From assembly GCF_001562115.1 (NCBI RefSeq), contig NZ_CP013926.1, positions 868,001-932,000 on the forward strand: a DNA stretch of 64,000 nt, in the 5' to 3' direction. Both the position numbers and the translations under genes were made by a program. Below the pieces are notes generated by a model, which did not search any database, was not told where the DNA came from, and saw only the letters and a program-made list of their open reading frames with translations. Source of the stretch: Alteromonas stellipolaris. GTDB lineage: Bacteria > Pseudomonadota > Gammaproteobacteria > Enterobacterales > Alteromonadaceae. Within the stretch, counting starts at the first letter, position 1, and each line of letters begins with the position of its first letter. Below, one piece after another: positions 17,059 through 25,815 of this stretch.

Positions 17059-18381
17059 ATGCTGTTTAGCAATAGTGAGTCGGCAAGACTAGGTAATAAA
17101 ATGGCTATTAATAAAATGCGAGTTTACAAAATAAGCGGATTTAAAAAACATCGGACACAATCGATTTCACGACATGTAGCCATTTTGTTGCTCATGTTTT
17201 TGAATGTACAGTCAGCGTTTGGTGTTTCAGCAAATATATCAGGTAAAAGTGCTCTTAAGGCGCAAACGTCTGATACAGCAATAACGACGGCAATTGCCAA
17301 AGATTTACATTATCCGAAAGCACTTTTGCAATTGCCCGATAGCAGCTGGCTAGTGGCAGAACGAGACGGCACGATTGTCACCGTACCTTCTACTGTGGTT
17401 AGTTCTGACAAACCATCTTCGCCCCAACAAGCCGGCTCAGCACAAGCATCAGCTCGAAAAACCTTGGTTCAACAAAAATTACCCCTTCCACAGCTTTATC
17501 AAAAAGGGCAGGGCGGTCTGCTACACATGGCGCTTTCTCCTGATTTTAGCACCTCGAAAGTCATTCTTTTTTCGTACTCGAAGGGCACCGACGACGCGAA
17601 TCGTTTGGCAATCATGCGCGGTGTTTTGGCTGATGATGGGCAAATTGAAGCACTCACACCAGTAATAGAAATTAACGACAGCAAGGCTACGCCTGTGCAT
17701 TTTGGTGGCAAGCTGGTGGTCATGGATGATGGCACTTGGTTGGTGACTACAGGAGACGGTTTCGATTACCGCGAGCAGGCCCAAGTATTAAGTTCACAGT
17801 TAGGGAAAGTGCTTCGTTTTACTTTAGAAGGAGAGCCTGCCTCAAATGTGCCTTTTAATAATGCACCGTTTGTTTATACCTTGGGGCACAGGAACCCACA
17901 AGGGTTAGTGAAAATGCAAAATGGTGACGTCTACTTGCATGAACACGGCCCAGATGGCGGCGATGAACTAAACCAGCTGACGCCTGGAGCGAACTATGGT
18001 TGGCCGGTGGTTACGCTAGGAAGGGACTATTCTGGGGCAACCATTTCCCCCTTTAATCATTACGAAGGCATGGTGAATCCGCTGGTGGATTGGACGCCAT
18101 CTATAGCGCCATCGTCTATGGCGATATACAACCACAATACTTTTCCGGCACTCTCTAATCACTTGCTTGTTTCGGCCTTAAAAGCGAAGGCGCTTTATGC
18201 GGTTGACTTATCAAGCCAGCCTTTTCAATATCGAAAGGTGTTTTCTTCGGTAAATCAAAGGGTTCGTGATGTTGCGGTAGGAAACGATGGCGGTGTTTAT
18301 GTGCTGACTGATGGGGAAAGAGCCGAGCTGATACAGTTACTCCCCCCTAACCCTTTTATCGCTGAAACAAACTTAGATTAG
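17059..18381 (+). CDS. PQQ-dependent aldose sugar dehydrogenase-like protein (YliI/Asd family)
   Basis: A protein of 440 residues from the first ATG; an in-frame ATG at 17101, with AGG about 8 nt before it, is equally possible. Either form has a signal anchor (HVAILLLMFLNVQSAFG) and so is exported. The six-bladed propeller motifs of soluble aldose dehydrogenases are visible: GQGGLLHMALSPDF, HFGGKLVV, TTGDGFDYREQAQ, LGHRNPQGL and EHGPDGGDELNQL followed by NYGWPVV. Such enzymes oxidise sugars in the periplasm with PQQ and pass electrons to quinone or cytochrome. No PQQ biosynthesis genes are in the window, so cofactor supply is unknown. Confidence 0.85.
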   Translation: MLFSNSESARLGNKMAINKMRVYKISGFKKHRTQSISRHVAILLLMFLNVQSAFGVSANISGKSALKAQTSDTAITTAIAKDLHYPKALLQLPDSSWLVAERDGTIVTVPSTVVSSDKPSSPQQAGSAQASARKTLVQQKLPLPQLYQKGQGGLLHMALSPDFSTSKVILFSYSKGTDDANRLAIMRGVLADDGQIEALTPVIEINDSKATPVHFGGKLVVMDDGTWLVTTGDGFDYREQAQVLSSQLGKVLRFTLEGEPASNVPFNNAPFVYTLGHRNPQGLVKMQNGDVYLHEHGPDGGDELNQLTPGANYGWPVVTLGRDYSGATISPFNHYEGMVNPLVDWTPSIAPSSMAIYNHNTFPALSNHLLVSALKAKALYAVDLSSQPFQYRKVFSSVNQRVRDVAVGNDGGVYVLTDGERAELIQLLPPNPFIAETNLD

Positions 18382-18562
18382 TTACAGAGAATTCAATAAC
18401 TAGAAAATATTGTAAAATTACTACATTATTGTTTATTATTTCATCTGGTTCGACCATAAATACGAGAAATACCTAAGATAAGTCGTACTTTGTATAGCTC
18501 GCTTTTCATATTGCCCAAAGAAGCAGTATAAAAGTAGTTTAACGCTAGATCGTTTTCCTAAC

Positions 18563-18579
18563 TCAATGATAATTATTGA
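18563..18579. promoter_or_regulatory. Candidate Fur box
   Basis: TCAATGATAATTATTGA is nearly palindromic and shares AATGATAATYATT with the core of the E. coli Fur consensus (12 of 13 bases over the core, fewer in the flanks). It lies 239 bp upstream of an iron-sulfur aconitase, a class often tied to iron status. Distance and flank mismatches keep confidence moderate. Confidence 0.4.
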
Positions 18580-18741
18580 TTATTTTTTGTTTTAGTCAAT
18601 TGGCTTTTAACTGACAAGTAAGAAAATTGTAAATACGCCGAAGTTAATAAAAAGTGTAAATAGGGCTTTGCGCCATTCTGCCGTTTTCTAATGATTACCT
18701 GACGCTTAAAAATCAGTTAAAATAACCACTATAATTTCATG

Positions 18742-18808
18742 CGTATAGCTAAGACCGACGTATAATTAAACCCTGCGTATAAAAATACCTACGTATAACC
18801 AAGACCGA
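18742..18808 (+). repeat. Four degenerate 17-nt tandem repeats before the aconitase start
   Basis: The unit starts are at 18742, 18759, 18776 and 18792. Units read CGTATAGCTAAGACCGA, CGTATAATTAAACCCTG, CGTATAAAAATACCTA (16 nt) and CGTATAACCAAGACCGA. All begin CGTATA; the first and fourth differ at three positions only. The array ends 9 nt before the ATG, so it falls in the promoter or 5' UTR. Confidence 0.7.
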
Positions 18809-18817
18809 GAGAATTAT

Positions 18818-21631
18818 ATGAGTTTGTATTCAGATTACATGGCCGAAATCGAGACCCGTAAAGCGGAACTTGGTTTACACCCTAAGCCTATCGACAGTGC
18901 CGATTTACTGTCAGAAATTATTGCTCAAATTAAAGATACGAATAACGAGCACCGTGAAGACTCTCTTAACTTCTTCATCTACAACACACTGCCAGGTACA
19001 ACAAGTGCTGCAGGTGTTAAAGCTGCATTCCTTAAAGAAATCGTACTAGGTGAGTCAGTTGTTGCTGAAATTACACCTGAGTTTGCGTTAGAGCTGCTTT
19101 CACACATGAAAGGTGGCCCGTCTGTTGAAGTACTTCTGGATTTGGCACTTTCAGACAACGAAGCCGTCGCTAAGGCTGCTGCTGAAGTAGTTAAAACACA
19201 GGTTTACTTATACGAAGCTGATACAGAACGTTTAGAAGCGTCGTATAACGCAGGTAATGTGATAGCAAAAGAGATCCTAGAGAGCTACGCAAAAGCAGAG
19301 TTCTTTACTAAACTGCCTGACGTTCCAGAAAAAATTGATGTAGTGACTTATATTGCTGCAGAAGGTGATATCTCTACTGATTTGCTTTCTCCTGGTAACC
19401 AAGCTCACTCTCGTGCAGATCGCGAGCTACACGGTCAGTGCATGATCACCCCTGAAGCACAGCAAGAAATTGTTGAGCTAGGTAAAAAGCACCCTAACGC
19501 TAAAGTAATGCTTATTGCTGAAAAAGGCACCATGGGCGTAGGTTCTTCGCGTATGTCTGGTGTGAATAACGTTGCACTTTGGGCCGGTGAGGCAGCAAGC
19601 CCTTACATTCCATTTGTGAACAAAGCGCCAGTGGTGGCAGGTACTAACGGTATCGCGCCTATCTTCTTAACCACAGTAGACGTTACCGGCGGTATTGGTT
19701 TAGACCTTAAAAACTGGGTTAAAAAGACGGATGCTAACGGTGAAGTGGTTCGTGATGAGAACGGCGACCCAGTATTAGAGCAAGCATACTCTGTTGCGAC
19801 TGGTACCGTACTAACGATCGATACTAAAGCGAAGAAACTGTTCAACGGCTCAGAAGAACTTGCTGATATATCAAGCGCTTTCACTCCGCAAAAAATGGAG
19901 TTTATGAAAGCTGGTGGTTCTTACGCGGTAACGTTTGGTAAGCAATTACAAACTTTTGCTGCGAAAGTGTTAGGCACAGACGTACCAGAAGTTTACGCAC
20001 GTTCGAAAGAAGTGTCTGTAGAGAACCAAGGCCTAACGGCTGTTGAAAAAATCTTTAACCGCAATGCGGTAGGCGTTAAGTCTGAGACCCCGCTTCACGC
20101 TGGCTCAGACGTTCGCGTTAAAGTAAATATTGTAGGCTCACAAGATACAACCGGTCCGATGACATGCCAAGAGCTAGAATCAATGGCAGCATCAACGATT
20201 TCTCCGCTTGTAGACGGTGCATACCAGTCTGGCTGTCACACAGCATCGGTATGGGATAAGAAAGCCCAAGCTAATATTCCTAAGCTTATGTCTTTCATGA
20301 ATAACTTTGGTGTAATCACGGCACGTGACCCTAAAGGGGTTTACCATGCAATGACTGATGTTATTCACAAAGTATTGAACGATATTACCGTTGACGATCG
20401 CGCTATTATTATTGGTGGTGACTCACATACTCGTATGTCTAAAGGTGTCGCATTCGGTGCTGACTCGGGTACGGTAGCGGTAGCACTTGCGACAGGTGAA
20501 GCGGCGATGCCAATTCCTGAGTCGGTAAAAGTGACGTTTAAAGGCGAAATGAAGAGCCACATGGATTTCCGTGATGTTGTTCATGCTACTCAAGCTCAAA
20601 TGCTGAAGCAATTTGGCGGCGAGAACGTGTTCCAAGGTCGTGTTATTGAGGTGCAAATCGGTACGCTGCTTGCTGATCAAGCGTTCACGTTTACAGACTG
20701 GACTGCTGAAATGAAAGCGAAAGCGTCAATCTGTATTTCAAACGATGAAACTATGATTGCGTCACTAGAGCTTGCTAAAACACGTATCAAGATCATGATC
20801 GACAAGGGCATGGATAATGATGCGAATATGCTTCAAGGTCTTATCGACCTTGCAGACAAGCGTATTGCTGAAATCAAGTCTGGCGAAGAGCCAGCACTGG
20901 CACCAGACGACAATGCAAACTACTACGCAGAAGTGGTTGTTGATTTAGACCAAATCGATGAGCCAATGATTGCCGACCCAGACGTAAACAACGACGACGT
21001 TTCTAAGCGTTATACTCATGACGTTATTCGTCCAGTTTCTTTCTACGACGGCAAAACAGTTGATTTAGCCTTTGTTGGTTCTTGTATGGTTCACAAAGGT
21101 GACATGCAGATTATCGCTCAAATGCTTCGTAATTTAGAAAAGCAAAATGGCAGTGTGTCGTTTAACGTACCACTTGTTGTTGCCCCACCAACATACAACA
21201 TTGTTGATGAGCTAAAAGCGGAAGGCGATTGGGATATCCTTACTAAGTACGCTGGTTTCGAGTTTAACGACGACAAGCCGAAAGAAGCAGCACGTACTAA
21301 GTACGACAACATCATGTACCTAGAGCGTCCAGGATGTAACCTTTGTATGGGTAACCAAGAAAAAGCAGAACCTGGTGATACGGTAATTGCTACTTCTACG
21401 CGCTTATTCCAAGGTCGTGTTGTTGCAGACTCTAACGAGAAGAAAGGTGAATCTCTGCTAGGCTCAACGCCATTGGTAGTGCTATCTGCCGTGTTAGGTC
21501 GTTTCCCAACGATGGAAGAGTACAAAGCGGCGGTTAAGGGTATTAACCTTACTGACTTCGCTCCACCGGCTGAAGACATGGCCGTTGCGCCTAAATTTTC
21601 GCCAAGCGTTGCTGTTAAAACAGTAGGCTAA
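18818..21631 (+). CDS. acnB: Aconitate hydratase B, long (Bacteroidetes-like) type
   Basis: A protein of 937 residues. It has the AcnB layout: N-terminal HEAT-like helical domain, swivel domain, and aconitase core, with [4Fe-4S] ligands Cys756 (FVGSCMVHKG), Cys840 and Cys843 (PGCNLCMGN) and the substrate motif GGDSHTRMSKG. It is about 70 residues longer than E. coli AcnB. Many segments (FFIYNTLPGTTSAAGVKAAF, AEGDISTDLLSPGNQAHSR) match what I remember of Bacteroidetes AcnB, not the proteobacterial form encoded 1.5 kb downstream. It interconverts citrate and isocitrate, possibly also methylisocitrate. GAGAG precedes the ATG. A UUCG-loop terminator follows, so it is monocistronic. Confidence 0.92.
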   Translation: MSLYSDYMAEIETRKAELGLHPKPIDSADLLSEIIAQIKDTNNEHREDSLNFFIYNTLPGTTSAAGVKAAFLKEIVLGESVVAEITPEFALELLSHMKGGPSVEVLLDLALSDNEAVAKAAAEVVKTQVYLYEADTERLEASYNAGNVIAKEILESYAKAEFFTKLPDVPEKIDVVTYIAAEGDISTDLLSPGNQAHSRADRELHGQCMITPEAQQEIVELGKKHPNAKVMLIAEKGTMGVGSSRMSGVNNVALWAGEAASPYIPFVNKAPVVAGTNGIAPIFLTTVDVTGGIGLDLKNWVKKTDANGEVVRDENGDPVLEQAYSVATGTVLTIDTKAKKLFNGSEELADISSAFTPQKMEFMKAGGSYAVTFGKQLQTFAAKVLGTDVPEVYARSKEVSVENQGLTAVEKIFNRNAVGVKSETPLHAGSDVRVKVNIVGSQDTTGPMTCQELESMAASTISPLVDGAYQSGCHTASVWDKKAQANIPKLMSFMNNFGVITARDPKGVYHAMTDVIHKVLNDITVDDRAIIIGGDSHTRMSKGVAFGADSGTVAVALATGEAAMPIPESVKVTFKGEMKSHMDFRDVVHATQAQMLKQFGGENVFQGRVIEVQIGTLLADQAFTFTDWTAEMKAKASICISNDETMIASLELAKTRIKIMIDKGMDNDANMLQGLIDLADKRIAEIKSGEEPALAPDDNANYYAEVVVDLDQIDEPMIADPDVNNDDVSKRYTHDVIRPVSFYDGKTVDLAFVGSCMVHKGDMQIIAQMLRNLEKQNGSVSFNVPLVVAPPTYNIVDELKAEGDWDILTKYAGFEFNDDKPKEAARTKYDNIMYLERPGCNLCMGNQEKAEPGDTVIATSTRLFQGRVVADSNEKKGESLLGSTPLVVLSAVLGRFPTMEEYKAAVKGINLTDFAPPAEDMAVAPKFSPSVAVKTVG

Positions 21632-21670
21632 GTTCAAATTTAACCCTCGGTTAAATGATATTTAGTGTGA

Positions 21671-21698
21671 AAGCCCCAACTTCGGTTGGGGCTTTTTT
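21671..21698 (+). terminator. Terminator with UUCG tetraloop after the first aconitase
   Basis: AAGCCCCAAC pairs perfectly with GTTGGGGCTT across a TTCG loop, followed by a run of Ts, 39 bp after the stop codon. It is a textbook intrinsic terminator. Confidence 0.95.
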
Positions 21699-21811
21699 AT
21701 ATCTCCTATTCCTACATAAATTTCTCTGTCTTCATATAAACCCGTCTTAAGCCCAGTTTACTCCAGGGGGTATCAGCGTAAGCTTTTTTGTTTTTTAACA
21801 AGAATGTCGAA

Positions 21812-22783
21812 ATGAATATCAAACGTTTTACCTTAGTATTAATACTCGCTACAAGCTTGCCTCCAGTGTCATTCGCCGCCACCGTCGCTCACCCAGTGTC
21901 TAACGTTACTAAACTAACGCTTAACGCTGCTAAACCAATATCTGGCGTTGCTAACGTAATCTCTAATCCAATACAACGAGTGCCCGGGCAGACTAGTACG
22001 CCCATCCAATTGGCAGCGACCTACAAGGCAAGTGATAACATCAATATTGCTGAGTATTTCGTAAGCGAAAAGTTAGATGGCGTACGGGCCCGCTGGACGG
22101 GAACACAGCTTCTTACCCGAAACGACAACGTCATTCACGCACCTGCGTGGTTCACCCAAAACTGGCCAAACGTAGCGCTCGATGGAGAGCTATGGACTCA
22201 GCGTAGCAGCTTTGAAGCCATCGCTTCTATTGTACTTAGCCATACGCCTGATGAACGCTGGAGAGCGGTGAAGATGATGGTGTTTGATATGCCCATCAGT
22301 GATGTACCTTTTGCCTCGCGCTTATCTACAATGGAATCATTAGTGAGGGGAGCAGATAGCAACAGTTTGGCTACAATCCCACAATTTACGCTGAGTTCTC
22401 AGAAGCTTCTTGAAGCGAAAATCGATGAGGTCACCGCAAAGGGCGGTGAAGGTTTAATGCTACATCACAAAGCGGCCTTTTATCAGAGCGGGCGCAGTAA
22501 TCAGTTATTAAAAGCGAAACGGTATAGCGATGCAGAAGCCAAAGTGATTGGCTATGTAAGAGGAAAGGGGAAGTTCGTTGGCATGATGGGCTCTCTTATT
22601 GTAGAAACGCCCGAGGGTATACAATTTAAAATTGGAACAGGGTTCAGTATGAAACAGCGTCAATATCCGCCACCAATGCACAGTTGGATCACCTTCAAAT
22701 ATTATGGCGTAACAAAAAAAGGCATTCCCCGCTTTGCGAGCTTTAGGCATATTCGTCCAGTTAAAGACCTACCAAATTTATAA
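21812..22783 (+). CDS. ligE: Exported ATP-dependent DNA ligase (LigE-like)
   Basis: A protein of 323 residues from the ATG at 21812; the longer frame from a TTG at 21788 lacks a ribosome binding site. The N-terminus is a signal peptide (ending PPVSFAA), followed by a Val/Pro/Asn-rich linker of about 50 residues. The nucleotidyltransferase domain has the adenylation motif EKLDGVRARW with its Lys, DGELW, VFDMP, GGEGLMLH and LLKAKRYSD; an OB domain follows (GKFVGMMGSLIV...FKIGTGFSMKQR). This minimal, exported architecture matches bacterial Lig E, thought to seal nicks in extracytoplasmic or incoming DNA. It lies between two aconitase genes with no evident functional link. Confidence 0.88.
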   Translation: MNIKRFTLVLILATSLPPVSFAATVAHPVSNVTKLTLNAAKPISGVANVISNPIQRVPGQTSTPIQLAATYKASDNINIAEYFVSEKLDGVRARWTGTQLLTRNDNVIHAPAWFTQNWPNVALDGELWTQRSSFEAIASIVLSHTPDERWRAVKMMVFDMPISDVPFASRLSTMESLVRGADSNSLATIPQFTLSSQKLLEAKIDEVTAKGGEGLMLHHKAAFYQSGRSNQLLKAKRYSDAEAKVIGYVRGKGKFVGMMGSLIVETPEGIQFKIGTGFSMKQRQYPPPMHSWITFKYYGVTKKGIPRFASFRHIRPVKDLPNL

Positions 22784-23132
22784 GATGTTATGCCCACCTG
22801 TGGTATTCAATAATAGCTTGGTTTTAACGTTGGTAACCTCCATGCTGCTAATGACAGAGAATGATGGCTGGTAATGATGACAGAGAGCGATCACCGGAAC
22901 AATAAGATGAATATTTAATTAGTTTTAAGGTTTTATTTCTCTGTTTTTAATAGCTTTAACCGTTCAATATTAAGTGCGCTGAATGGCGACTATAACTGAA
23001 TAAAAAGCCGCAAAAATTTAATTTATGAAGGTAAATCGTTATACTCATGATGTATTTTTAATCAGACCTTGCGTCAAGACCGTACAAGACCGTTTATTCC
23101 CATTGCGCAAGCGACATCAAGAGGAAGACATC
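22784..23132. other. 349-bp intergenic region upstream of canonical acnB
   Basis: An open frame extends 36 codons upstream of acnB but shows no domain or alternative start with a ribosome binding site; I treat it as leader. The notable element is a 10-bp-spaced CAAGACCGT pair (23075-23093). A short direct repeat of GACAGAGA (around 22855 and 22881) is also present and may be chance. Confidence 0.5.
23075..23093 (+). repeat. Tandem CAAGACCGT motifs in the acnB leader
   Basis: CAAGACCGT occurs at 23075-23083 and again at 23085-23093, a 10-bp period (one helical turn), 40 bp before the acnB GTG start. The core CAAGACCG also occurs in the last repeat unit before the other aconitase gene (18800-18807), suggesting a shared regulatory protein or RNA signal. 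Confidence 0.5.
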
Positions 23133-25745
23133 GTGTTACAAGACTATCGCAAACATGTAGAAGAACGTGCTGTTGAAGGGATCCCTCCAAAGCCACTGAA
23201 TGCTGAGCAGGTAGCAGGCTTAGTTGAATTAATTAAAAATCCACCAGAAGGCGAAGAAGACACCCTTTTAGAATTGCTTTCAGAGCGCGTCCCTCCCGGG
23301 GTTGATGAAGCTGCTTACGTAAAAGCAGGATTTTTAAGTGCTATCGTAAAAGGCGAAGACAGCTGCTCGTTAATCTCAAAAGAAAAGGCCGTTGAACTAT
23401 TAGGCAACATGCATGGTGGATACAACATCGTGACATTGGTTGAGCTTCTCGACGATGAAAACCTAGCGCCACTAGCCGCAAAAGAGCTTAAGCACACGCT
23501 GCTTATGTTTGACGCCTTCCATGATGTGGAAGAAAAACACAAAGCCGGAAACAAGTTTGCCACAGACATTATTAGATCGTGGGCCGAAGGCGAGTGGTTT
23601 ACTTCACGTAAATTAATGGACGATAAAATTACATACTCCGTTTTTAAAGTGACCGGCGAAACCAATACCGATGACTTATCACCGGCACCCGATGCATGGT
23701 CGCGGCCTGATATTCCCCTTCACGCCTTAGCCGCTTATAAAATGACCCGTGATGGCCTAGAGCCAGAAGAGCATGGTGTGAAAGGCCCAATGCAACAAAT
23801 TGAAGATGTGAAAAATCAAGGTTATCCCGTTGCCTTTGTAGGTGATGTGGTAGGTACGGGGTCGTCACGTAAATCCGCAACTAACTCAGTATTATGGTTT
23901 TTCGGGGAAGACTTACCTGGCGTCCCCAACAAGCGCGGCGGTGGTGTATGTATTGGTAGCAAAGTGGCGCCAATCTTCTTTAATACCATGGAAGATGCAG
24001 GGGCCTTGGTGTTTGAAGCCGATGTAGAAAAAATGAATATGGGCGATGTTATCGACATCTACCCGTTTGAAGGCAAAATCACCAATCACGAAACCGGCGA
24101 AGTATTAGCTGAATATGACTATAAATCTAAAGTGATTTTAGATGAAGTGCGCGCAGGTGGTCGTATCAACCTGATTATTGGCCGCGCGCTCACTGAAAAA
24201 GCACGAGAAACATTAGGTTTAGGCGCAACAGATTTGTTTCGTACCCCAGAGCAACCTGCCGATACCGGAAAGGGCTATACCCTTGCCCAGAAGATGGTAG
24301 GTAAAGCGTGCGGTGTTGAAGGTATTCGCCCTGGCACTTATTGCGAACCTAAGATGACCACCGTAGGCTCGCAAGATACCACAGGCCCTATGACGCGAGA
24401 CGAGCTAAAAGATTTAGCCTGTCTTGGTTTCACTGCCGACTTAACCATGCAGTCGTTCTGTCATACCGCGGCATATCCTAAACCTGTTGATATTGAAACC
24501 CAACATACTCTGCCTGACTTTATGATGAACAGAGGCGGTGTTTCACTTCGCCCTGGCGATGGCATTATTCACAGCTGGTTAAACCGCATGCTATTGCCTG
24601 ATACAGTCGGTACAGGTGGTGATTCACACACCCGTTTTCCCCTGGGTATTTCATTCCCAGCAGGGTCTGGATTAGTCGCTTTTGCTGCCGCAACCGGTGT
24701 GATGCCCCTTGATATGCCGGAATCTATTCTGGTGCGGTTTAAAGGCGAAATGCAGCCAGGTATTACCCTACGTGATTTAGTGCACGCCATTCCCTTATAC
24801 GGTATTAAGCAAGGCTTACTCACCGTAGAGAAAAAAGGCAAAATTAATGCGTTCTCTGGTCGCGTACTAGAAATTGAAGGACTTGAGCACCTAACGGTAG
24901 AGCAAGCATTTGAATTATCTGACGCATCAGCTGAGCGTTCTGCGGCAGGTTGTAGTATTAATCTGTCTGAAGAGTCTATTGCTGAATACTTAAACTCAAA
25001 CATCACTATGCTTCGTTGGATGATTAACGAAGGCTACGGTGACCCACGTACCCTTGAGCGCCGTGCCCAGAAAATGGAAGAGTGGTTGGCTAACCCTGAA
25101 CTTATGCGCGCCGATGCGGATGCTGAGTACAAAGAAATTATCGAGATAGACCTTAACGATATTAAAGAGCCTATTGTGTGTTGCCCGAACGACCCTGACG
25201 ACGCGAAAACTTTATCAGACGTAGCCGGTGAAAACGTAGACGAAGTCTTCATTGGTTCGTGTATGACAAATATTGGCCATTTCCGTGCTGCAGGTAAACT
25301 CCTTGAGCAGTTTAATAAAACCTTACCTACCCGTTTGTGGATGTCGCCACCGACAAAAATGGATAAGGCTCAGTTAATGGAAGAAGGCTACTACAACATC
25401 TATGGTCGAGTGGGCGTGCGCACAGAGATGCCTGGGTGTTCACTGTGTATGGGTAACCAAGCACGTGTAGATGCAGGCACTACAGTACTGTCTACTTCAA
25501 CTCGTAACTTCCCTAACCGTTTAGGTGATGGGGCGAATGTGTACCTAACATCGGCTGAATTAGCGGCGGTAGGTGCTATCGTTGGTCGTATTCCTACGGC
25601 AGAAGAATACATGGAATATGCGAGTAAAATTAACTCCATGTCGTCTGAAGTATTCCGCTACTTAAACTTTGATAAAATGCCAAGTTTCAAGAAGGCAGAA
25701 GAAGAGGCGAAGGCCAATATCATTCCAACGTTGAATGTTGCCTGA
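23133..25745 (+). CDS. acnB: Aconitate hydratase B, canonical proteobacterial type
   Basis: A protein of 870 residues with a GTG start at 23133. It is chosen because AGAGGAAG lies just upstream and because MLQDYRKHVEERAVEGIPPK then aligns with the E. coli AcnB N-terminus. With this start the cluster ligands are Cys710 (FIGSCMTNIG), Cys769 and Cys772 (PGCSLCMGN), exactly the E. coli numbers. The HEAT-like domain, swivel domain and core are all present. It catalyses citrate/isocitrate interconversion in the TCA cycle and may hydrate methylaconitate. In E. coli, apo-AcnB also binds mRNA. It is the second acnB gene in this window and is far more E. coli-like than the first. A terminator follows. 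Confidence 0.97.
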   Translation: MLQDYRKHVEERAVEGIPPKPLNAEQVAGLVELIKNPPEGEEDTLLELLSERVPPGVDEAAYVKAGFLSAIVKGEDSCSLISKEKAVELLGNMHGGYNIVTLVELLDDENLAPLAAKELKHTLLMFDAFHDVEEKHKAGNKFATDIIRSWAEGEWFTSRKLMDDKITYSVFKVTGETNTDDLSPAPDAWSRPDIPLHALAAYKMTRDGLEPEEHGVKGPMQQIEDVKNQGYPVAFVGDVVGTGSSRKSATNSVLWFFGEDLPGVPNKRGGGVCIGSKVAPIFFNTMEDAGALVFEADVEKMNMGDVIDIYPFEGKITNHETGEVLAEYDYKSKVILDEVRAGGRINLIIGRALTEKARETLGLGATDLFRTPEQPADTGKGYTLAQKMVGKACGVEGIRPGTYCEPKMTTVGSQDTTGPMTRDELKDLACLGFTADLTMQSFCHTAAYPKPVDIETQHTLPDFMMNRGGVSLRPGDGIIHSWLNRMLLPDTVGTGGDSHTRFPLGISFPAGSGLVAFAAATGVMPLDMPESILVRFKGEMQPGITLRDLVHAIPLYGIKQGLLTVEKKGKINAFSGRVLEIEGLEHLTVEQAFELSDASAERSAAGCSINLSEESIAEYLNSNITMLRWMINEGYGDPRTLERRAQKMEEWLANPELMRADADAEYKEIIEIDLNDIKEPIVCCPNDPDDAKTLSDVAGENVDEVFIGSCMTNIGHFRAAGKLLEQFNKTLPTRLWMSPPTKMDKAQLMEEGYYNIYGRVGVRTEMPGCSLCMGNQARVDAGTTVLSTSTRNFPNRLGDGANVYLTSAELAAVGAIVGRIPTAEEYMEYASKINSMSSEVFRYLNFDKMPSFKKAEEEAKANIIPTLNVA

Positions 25746-25762
25746 TTTAGTGTATAAACTAC

Positions 25763-25796
25763 AAAGCCGGGCACCGTAAGTGTCCGGCTTTTTTTA
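25763..25796 (+). terminator. Terminator after acnB
   Basis: AAAGCCGG-GCAC pairs with GTG-T-CCGGCTTT around a CGTAA loop and is followed by seven Ts. It overlaps the upstream extension of the next ORF, which supports the internal ATG as that gene's start. Confidence 0.85.
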
Positions 25797-25815
25797 TGGG
25801 TTAAAGGAATGTCTA

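Larger units (their letters stand above)
18382..18817. other. 436-bp AT-rich intergenic region upstream of the first aconitase
   Basis: No ORF of significance is present. It holds a Fur-box-like palindrome (18563-18579) and, directly before the aconitase start, four degenerate 17-nt tandem repeats (18742-18808), both listed separately. The rest is AT-rich, with several poly-A/T tracts that could be UP elements. Confidence 0.6.

Noticed and set aside
21008..23050. The 14-mer CGTTATACTCATGA occurs both inside the first aconitase gene (21008) and in the leader of the second (23037).
   Set aside because: By my rough estimate several identical 14-mers are expected by chance in 64 kb; the sites do not share position or flanks.
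23025..23132. A 36-codon upstream extension of acnB containing RYTHDV, also present inside the first aconitase protein.
   Set aside because: It lacks AcnB homology at the N-terminus, and the GTG at 23133 with its ribosome binding site reproduces E. coli residue numbering exactly.
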